Under the pieces are notes generated by a model. It had not been told where the DNA came from and searched no databases. It saw nothing but the letters and a program-made list of their open reading frames with translations. The position numbers and the translations under genes are program-made. From contig JAFVEU010000184.1 of the NCBI GenBank assembly GCA_017475845.1, positions 1-18,564 of the forward strand: a stretch of 18,564 nt of DNA, written 5' to 3'. Numbering within the stretch: the first letter of the stretch is position 1; each line of letters opens with the position of its first letter. The DNA comes from Lachnospiraceae bacterium. GTDB lineage: Bacteria > Bacillota > Clostridia > Lachnospirales > Lachnospiraceae. Below are positions 14,209 through 18,564 of this stretch, piece by piece.

Positions 14209-14799
14209 CTACAATACCATCCGGATGGCACAGTACAGCAAAAGTAACGCCATTAATATATTTATCACCCGGTAGTGCCTTCCGTAGAAAGGATTTAAGA
14301 TGCTTCCGAAAAAAGCCCAGATGAGGTTGCCTGCGCCGCAGCAGGCAGTCATCGTTACCGCGAAGAGAAGGATAGCCGGGATACTGCTTCCGTAGGGCAG
14401 AAAATATCCGGGAAAGGCGGCGAGGCCAAGCATGATGACCTTTACATTTAGAAACTGCAGGAGAAATCCGCTGCGGAAATCAAGAGCCGTGTCCTTTCCG
14501 CTGCCTTCCCCGGAGGGTTTCTTTTTAAGGGTAAGCCATGCGAGATAAAGGATATAGGCCGCACCCGCGTATTTAAGGTATGGAGCTGCAGCGGGAATGA
14601 TCCTGCTTAAGAGGGTGCAGAAAGCCCCTGCCATCACCATGACGGTAATAAGTCCTGACCATATGCCAAGAAGAAGGGGAATGCATTTTTTAAGCCCGTT
14701 CTGTCCTGCCGAGGAAAGCAGCAGTATATTGTTGGGACCGGGCATAAAGGTCACTGCGCAGATATACATGATAAATGATATATAGATACTTACAGGCAT
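14209..14799 (-). CDS. LysE/RhtB-family amino-acid exporter
   Basis: The 196-residue membrane protein belongs to the LysE superfamily of six-helix exporters of amino acids and related metabolites. The family signature follows the first helix (FMPGPNNILLLSSAGQNGLK), and the second half starts with FLLQFLNVKVIMLGLAAF. The length is normal for the family. The start is fixed by GGGAGGTAAA just upstream of the ATG. It precedes dctQ on the same strand, with no terminator between, so some read-through into the TRAP operon is possible. The exported compound cannot be assigned. Confidence 0.9.
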   Translation of the reverse strand: MPVSIYISFIMYICAVTFMPGPNNILLLSSAGQNGLKKCIPLLLGIWSGLITVMVMAGAFCTLLSRIIPAAAPYLKYAGAAYILYLAWLTLKKKPSGEGSGKDTALDFRSGFLLQFLNVKVIMLGLAAFPGYFLPYGSSIPAILLFAVTMTACCGAGNLIWAFFGSILNPFYGRHYRVINILMALLLLYCAIRMVL

Positions 14800-14835
14800 T
14801 TTACCTCCCTACGGACCGTGGTTAACGGCCCATAC

Positions 14836-14844
14836 ATTATAACA
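14836..14844 (-). promoter_or_regulatory. Extended -10 promoter of the LysE-family gene
   Basis: On the minus strand TGTTATAAT forms an extended -10 (TG-N-TATAAT) with initiation near 14829, 30 bases before the ATG. No good -35 is seen. It lies back to back with the plus-strand sigma-28 promoter at 14858-14884. Confidence 0.6.
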
Positions 14845-14857
14845 GGGTCAGGGGACT

Positions 14858-14884
14858 TAAGAAAAGACCGGTATATGCCGAAAT
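14858..14884 (+). promoter_or_regulatory. Sigma-28-type promoter of the 1046-residue gene
   Basis: TAAG at 14858-14861, a 15-bp spacer and GCCGAAAT at 14877-14884 match the sigma-28 consensus at 3 of 4 and 7 of 8 positions with the preferred spacing. Initiation near 14891 gives a leader of about 70 nt. Confidence 0.7.
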
Positions 14885-14910
14885 AATAAACGTAATATCA
14901 TCACGGCGGG

Positions 14911-14925
14911 GCAGGGAAGCCCTGC
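14911..14925 (+). promoter_or_regulatory. Leader hairpin before the 1046-residue gene
   Basis: GCAGGG-AAG-CCCTGC forms a 6-bp stem with a 3-nt loop in the predicted leader. No T-run follows, so it is not a terminator; it may affect mRNA stability or translation, as the ribosome site (GGAAG, 13 bases before the ATG) is poor. Confidence 0.5.
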
Positions 14926-14959
14926 AGGTTGAGAGTCACATGGAAGTCACGGCTAAAAT

Positions 14960-17900
14960 ATGCATATCAATTTTCAGGCTGAAGTACATCCTCCGGTAGA
15001 AAAAACAGAGCAGCAGGTGGGAAACAGGGCGCTTAATGCCTACGGGGCGGGAAAGATGAGCGGCATGAACCCCTCCGGAGTCGTCATGGATCTGGACGGA
15101 AACAGGACCCATGGCTTTAAGGGCATATCCGCTGACCGGAAAAAAGACAGGGAAAGGGGCGGCATCCCGGAAGATGTCATGTCCTATGACGCCAAAAATT
15201 CCCATAATTACATGGCTGTCATGTCAAACACCATGTCCGCAAAGGATTTTCAGGAGCTGAAGGAAGAGGGCTATAAGCCCGGGAAAATGAGCGAGGCGGA
15301 AGCAGTTACCGGACTTGACCGGATTAAGGTCATACTTGCCCAGTCGGGTGTGGACGTAGCCGGATTTACGGATACATTGGATAAGGAAACTGTAAAGGAG
15401 ATCACGGGAAGCTATGCGGGAGCAGAGGGGCTTTCCGGAGAGAGCACGGTACAGGAGCTGATGAGCGCCGATGAGGAGAGCCTTAAGGACTTTGTGTCAA
15501 AGAGCCTTGAAGAGAGGGATCTTCCTGCGACGGAGGCAAATGTAAAGGATGCCTTAACGGCCCTTAACATGGCCGCGGATCTTGAAGCGCCGGACAGCGG
15601 CAGTACAGAATATCTCCTTTCCAATCTGAAGGAGCCCACCATAGAAAACGTCTATTTTGCCGAGCATTCCGGAGCGGGAGAAGGATCCGGACAGGCCGGG
15701 GGATATTTCTCCTCCGACGGAAGCGCATACTACGCGGAAGTGGCGGGAAACGAGGATCTGGAAGGCTTAAGGGACCAGATAGATTCTGTCCTTAAAAGAG
15801 CGGGCTTCGAGCCGGATGACAGGTTAAGAAATGATGCGGAATACCTTATCAGATCAGGCTTTGCCCTGACAGAGGAGACCATCGGCCTCTATGAGGACAT
15901 AAAGGGTATAGCCTTTCCCTTGAAGGCCGGAGACCTGATGGCAGAGATAAGTAGCGCCATTTCAGGAGGAGAAGGTGCAGCTTCTGCGGCCCTCATAAGG
16001 GGATACAACAGGATAAAGAGCGAGAGGATATTAAACGAGACAAGGCTCCAAATGAACACCGAGGCAAACCGGGCCATAAAGACCGACAGCGGTTTTTCCC
16101 TGGAGACCTCTTCTCTTTCGGAAAAAGTGGAAGAGCTTAAGGTAAAGGAAGACGCGTTTTACAGGGCTGCTTTCTTAAGTAACAGGGAAGAGGGAGGCAT
16201 GTCTCTTGAAGACTGCATAAGCCTTGCGGAGGAGACATCCTATAAGGTAAACGAGATAAAGAACATGCCGGCCGCCCTGGCGGGATCCTTCGCTTCCGCC
16301 GAGGAATTTACGGTAAACGACGTCTACGAGGCCGGAAACCTTATGAAGGCGAAATTTGAGGAAGCAGGTACGCTCTACGAAGCGGTGGGAACGGAAGTGA
16401 GACCGGATCTGGGAGACAGGATCGGAGACGCTTTCAGGAATGCAGCTGATCTCCTAAAGGAGCTGGAGATAAAGGACACCATTGAAAACTTAAGGGCTGT
16501 GCGGATCCTTGGCTATAACGGAATGGAGATAACCGGGGAGAACATTGACAGCGTAAAGGCTGCTGATCAGACTGTCCGGACCCTTATAAACCGCCTTACG
16601 GGCTCTGCAGTGGTCTCCCTTATAAGGGAGGGGGTTAACCCCCTGGAGACCAGTGTTCAGGATCTGATAAAAAAGATCTCCGACATGGAGAATCTGAGTG
16701 AAGAAAACGAAAAGTTCAGCGAATACCTTTTTAAGCTGGAGAGAAACAGGGAGATAAGCGATGAGGAGGCAGAATCCTATATCGGCATCTTCCGTCTTAT
16801 AAGGCAGATCGAGAAGAGCGACGGCGCCGTTATCGGAGCCGTGGTGAACAGCGGAAGGGAGCTCTCTTTAAGGAATCTTTTAACGGAGCTTAGGACCAGG
16901 GGCAGGGGCCACATGGACTTCAGCATAGATGATGACTTCGGGGGAGTGGAAGCATCAGGGGAGACTGCCGGTATCGGGAAAATAGATACCCAGATAGAGA
17001 CCGCATTCAGGAAGGAGCCCGGGGAAAGAGACAATAATGAGTCTGCCGGGGAAGATAAGGATAAGGAAAGCAGACCCGAAGAAGCGGTACAGTACGGGGA
17101 AAACCTGATCCATGAGATATACGACAGGCTTGATCCCGGGGCCTTAAAGGAGATGGGGGGCCTATCCGGTGACACGACTCTAAATGAGCTTATAAATGCG
17201 CTCCGTAAAGGATTCCCCGCAGAGGCTCAGCAGGAGGAGATGTACAGCGAGGAAATGCTTGATGAGATCCGGGAAGCGGCCTCAAAGGAGGATGAGGTAT
17301 ACGAGGCGCTTCTCCGTTTCGGACAGGAGATCACACCGGAGAACGTAAACGCCATGGACGCCCTTATGAATTCAAGAGGAGCTCTCTTCAGTGCATTTGC
17401 AGAGCTCTTTGCCGGGAATATGCCTGACATCATGAGATCCGCTTCTTCAAAGATCTTAGATCGTATGGACAGGGATGAGGATGAGGAAGAAGGGGACAGC
17501 GGTGAAGAGGTCCGGGAAGCTTACGGCGAGATGGCGGAGGAAGTAGCGTCAGTCCTTAAGGAAGCTTCAGAGGCAGCGGACAGTTATATAGACTTAAAGC
17601 GGCTCCACAATCTGAACCGGCAGCTCACGGTGGCAAGAGCTCTTTCCAATGAGGAAAACTATGAGATCCCCATGGAGCTTGACGGGAAATTCACCTCCGT
17701 AAACCTTAAGATAATAAGGGGTACAGGGGAGTCAAAGGCCTCCGTATCCTTTGAATCGGAGAGATACGGAAAGGTTTACGCCGAATTCACCCTTGAAAAC
17801 GGCAGCGTTAACGGCTTTGTCACCACTGAAGGAGATGAGGGAGAAAGCCCGGTGAGGGAAAGGACGGAGCTCTTTAAGCAGAACCTGGGGAACAGGGGTA

Positions 17901-18100
17901 TAGATGCGGGTGAGATCATTTTTGAAAAGTCTTTAAAGACAGATATAAACAGAATCCCGAAAATTGCCGATAAAAATACTGTAGATCACAGAGATCGTCC
18001 GTCAGGGACAGACGGACAGGAGAACGGAACAGGCAAGGATGCCGGCACAGACCCCGTTTTATTGTATAAAACGGCGGGGATCTTTATACAATCCTTTTAA
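14960..18100 (+). CDS. Large helical-repeat protein of the motility regulon, possible FliK-like C terminus
   Basis: The 1046-residue protein is acidic, has no signal peptide or membrane segment, and I cannot name it with certainty; it may be the uncharacterised Lachnospiraceae flagellar-locus family annotated as DUF6240. Repeated helical units share a pattern of Gly, two or three residues, then ITxEN[IV]: SGFALTEETI (about residue 299), GYNGMEITGENI (518), FGQEITPENV (787), with weaker copies (EEFTVNDV, REISDEEA). Acidic low-complexity linkers lie near 680-720 and 835-850. Residues ~900-990 (LDGKFTSVNLKII..., GKVYAEFTLENGSVNGFV) read like the beta-rich FliK/Flg_hook C-terminal domain followed by a helix. 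The tail of ~40 residues is Gly/Asp-rich and overlaps the flagellin leader. It is driven by a sigma-28-type promoter and lies 21 bp before flagellin. A role in flagellar assembly or export is inferred. Confidence 0.75.
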   Translation: MHINFQAEVHPPVEKTEQQVGNRALNAYGAGKMSGMNPSGVVMDLDGNRTHGFKGISADRKKDRERGGIPEDVMSYDAKNSHNYMAVMSNTMSAKDFQELKEEGYKPGKMSEAEAVTGLDRIKVILAQSGVDVAGFTDTLDKETVKEITGSYAGAEGLSGESTVQELMSADEESLKDFVSKSLEERDLPATEANVKDALTALNMAADLEAPDSGSTEYLLSNLKEPTIENVYFAEHSGAGEGSGQAGGYFSSDGSAYYAEVAGNEDLEGLRDQIDSVLKRAGFEPDDRLRNDAEYLIRSGFALTEETIGLYEDIKGIAFPLKAGDLMAEISSAISGGEGAASAALIRGYNRIKSERILNETRLQMNTEANRAIKTDSGFSLETSSLSEKVEELKVKEDAFYRAAFLSNREEGGMSLEDCISLAEETSYKVNEIKNMPAALAGSFASAEEFTVNDVYEAGNLMKAKFEEAGTLYEAVGTEVRPDLGDRIGDAFRNAADLLKELEIKDTIENLRAVRILGYNGMEITGENIDSVKAADQTVRTLINRLTGSAVVSLIREGVNPLETSVQDLIKKISDMENLSEENEKFSEYLFKLERNREISDEEAESYIGIFRLIRQIEKSDGAVIGAVVNSGRELSLRNLLTELRTRGRGHMDFSIDDDFGGVEASGETAGIGKIDTQIETAFRKEPGERDNNESAGEDKDKESRPEEAVQYGENLIHEIYDRLDPGALKEMGGLSGDTTLNELINALRKGFPAEAQQEEMYSEEMLDEIREAASKEDEVYEALLRFGQEITPENVNAMDALMNSRGALFSAFAELFAGNMPDIMRSASSKILDRMDRDEDEEEGDSGEEVREAYGEMAEEVASVLKEASEAADSYIDLKRLHNLNRQLTVARALSNEENYEIPMELDGKFTSVNLKIIRGTGESKASVSFESERYGKVYAEFTLENGSVNGFVTTEGDEGESPVRERTELFKQNLGNRGIDAGEIIFEKSLKTDINRIPKIADKNTVDHRDRPSGTDGQENGTGKDAGTDPVLLYKTAGIFIQSF
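17946..17973 (+). promoter_or_regulatory. Sigma-28 promoter of flagellin, inside the preceding gene
   Basis: TAAA at 17946-17949, a 16-bp spacer and GCCGATAA at 17966-17973 match the sigma-28 consensus with a spacer one base longer than usual. It lies within the last ~50 codons of the 1046-residue gene; initiation near 17980 gives a flagellin leader of about 140 nt. Confidence 0.75.
18006..18043 (+). promoter_or_regulatory. GGA-rich segment of the flagellin leader, predicted CsrA site
   Basis: Five GGA triplets occur in 34 bases (18006, 18014, 18019, 18026, 18037). The last is in the loop of GGC-AAGGAT-GCC (18032-18043), an ANGGAN hexaloop of the type preferred by CsrA. Another ANGGAN (ATGGAG) forms the flagellin ribosome site at 18109-18114. 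Confidence 0.5.
18052..18079 (+). promoter_or_regulatory. Strong hairpin in the flagellin leader
   Basis: CCCCGTTTTAT (18052-18062) pairs with ATAAAACGGCGGGG (18066-18079) around the loop TGT, with a 2-nt bulge (GC at 18074-18075). The stop codon of the upstream gene follows at 18098-18100. Without a clear T-run it is more likely a stabilising or spacing leader element than a terminator. Confidence 0.6.
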
Positions 18101-18121
18101 CAAGGTAAATGGAGGTATCCT

Positions 18122-18564
18122 ATGCATATCAACAGCAACATTACTGCGCTCATCACCAATAATTCACTTCTCAGGAATGAGTCCGCATTCTCGCTTTCCA
18201 CGGGAAAACTTTCATCAGGCTACAAGATCAATACCGCAGGGGATGATCCCACGGGTTATGCTATTTCCGGAAGAATGCGCCAGCAGCTGGATGCATTGAA
18301 GAGAGCCGATGTCAACGCAACTACGGGAAAATCCGTGCTGGAAACGGCAGACGGAGCTCTAAGTGAAGTTACGGAAATGCTCCAGAGATTAAACGAACTT
18401 GCAATAAAGGCAAGCAACGGTACCATGTCAGCCAGCGACAGATCCGACATACAGAGAGAGGTTGACCAGCTGACAGATGAGATACAGAGGATCTCAGATC
18501 AGATAGAGCTTAACGGCCAGAAGCTGCTGGACGGACATCTGGAAAACCATGGGTACTGCGAGAC
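18122..18564 (+). CDS. Flagellin, N-terminal part (runs off the window)
   Basis: Flagellin is the filament subunit, exported through the flagellar type III apparatus. The visible 147 residues cover the conserved D0/D1 region: MHINSNITALITNNSLLRN, then LSTGKLSSGYKINTAGDDPTGYAIS (the flagellin SSG-INxAxDD-AIS signature), MLQRLNELAIKASNG, DRSDIQREVDQLTDEIQRI and LNGQKLLDG. The ribosome site GGAGG is six bases before the ATG. Expression is probably from the sigma-28 promoter at 17946-17973. The last residues (GHLENHGYC) include a Cys, unusual for flagellin, but they sit at the window edge. A flagellin-like hook-associated protein is less likely given the full D1 match. Confidence 0.93.
   Translation, partial: MHINSNITALITNNSLLRNESAFSLSTGKLSSGYKINTAGDDPTGYAISGRMRQQLDALKRADVNATTGKSVLETADGALSEVTEMLQRLNELAIKASNGTMSASDRSDIQREVDQLTDEIQRISDQIELNGQKLLDGHLENHGYCE

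Noticed and set aside
11081..14829. TRAP/LysE block as a transposon
   Set aside because: No transposase, integrase, terminal inverted repeats or target duplications can be seen at its ends.
14940..14996. ATG at 14940 as an upstream start for the 1046-residue protein
   Set aside because: It is out of frame with the long gene and opens only a short frame that stops soon after.
18052..18090. Leader hairpin before flagellin as an intrinsic terminator of the upstream gene
   Set aside because: It lies before the stop codon of that gene and is followed by ATCTTTAT rather than a T-run; a terminator here would also cut off flagellin expression.

Overview
The window looks like chromosomal DNA of a motile, anaerobic Gram-positive of the Clostridia, most likely Lachnospiraceae. 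This rests on strong GGAGG-type ribosome sites, sigma-A promoters with 17-bp spacers, a flagellin with sigma-28 (SigD/FliA-type) promoters, a TRAP transporter, and Lachnospiraceae-like Pro/Ala- and Glu-rich linker proteins. No tRNA, rRNA, CRISPR array, insertion sequence or phage gene is visible, and no gene-free stretch exceeds 300 bases.

Layout. (a) 1-1008: 3' part of an SPFH-domain protein ending in two zinc ribbons, then an intrinsic terminator. (b) 1160-4033: a large secreted protein with a 36-residue Asp-rich tract, Gly-x3-Gly repeats and an EF-hand loop. Its end overlaps the end of rsmA by 15 bp. (c) rsmA (minus) and tatD (plus) diverge from 63 bp; rsmA has a near-consensus promoter that would give an almost leaderless mRNA. 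(d) 5845-10388: a two-gene operon from a clear sigma-A promoter, encoding a TPR protein with a degenerate AAA+-like domain and the glycogen branching enzyme GlgB. (e) 10541-10999: a small unknown protein behind an excellent sigma-28 promoter. (f) 11081-14799, minus strand: a tripartite TRAP uptake system (DctQ-DctM-DctP order) from its own sigma-A promoter, preceded by a LysE-family exporter. (g) 14960-18100: a 1046-residue protein from another sigma-28-like promoter, built of repeated helical modules with a possible FliK-like C-terminal domain. (h) 18122 onward: the N-terminal part of a flagellin, whose sigma-28 promoter lies inside the preceding gene.

How it fits together. Three transcription units (10541, 14960, 18122) carry sigma-28-type promoters and probably form a late flagellar regulon, two of whose members have no known function. 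The flagellin leader has a GGA-rich stretch including an ANGGAN hexaloop hairpin plus a GGA in the ribosome site, the arrangement expected for CsrA control. The TRAP/LysE block lies on the opposite strand between motility genes and seems an independent solute-transport unit. The glgB operon suggests a link between glycogen branching and an uncharacterised scaffold-like protein.
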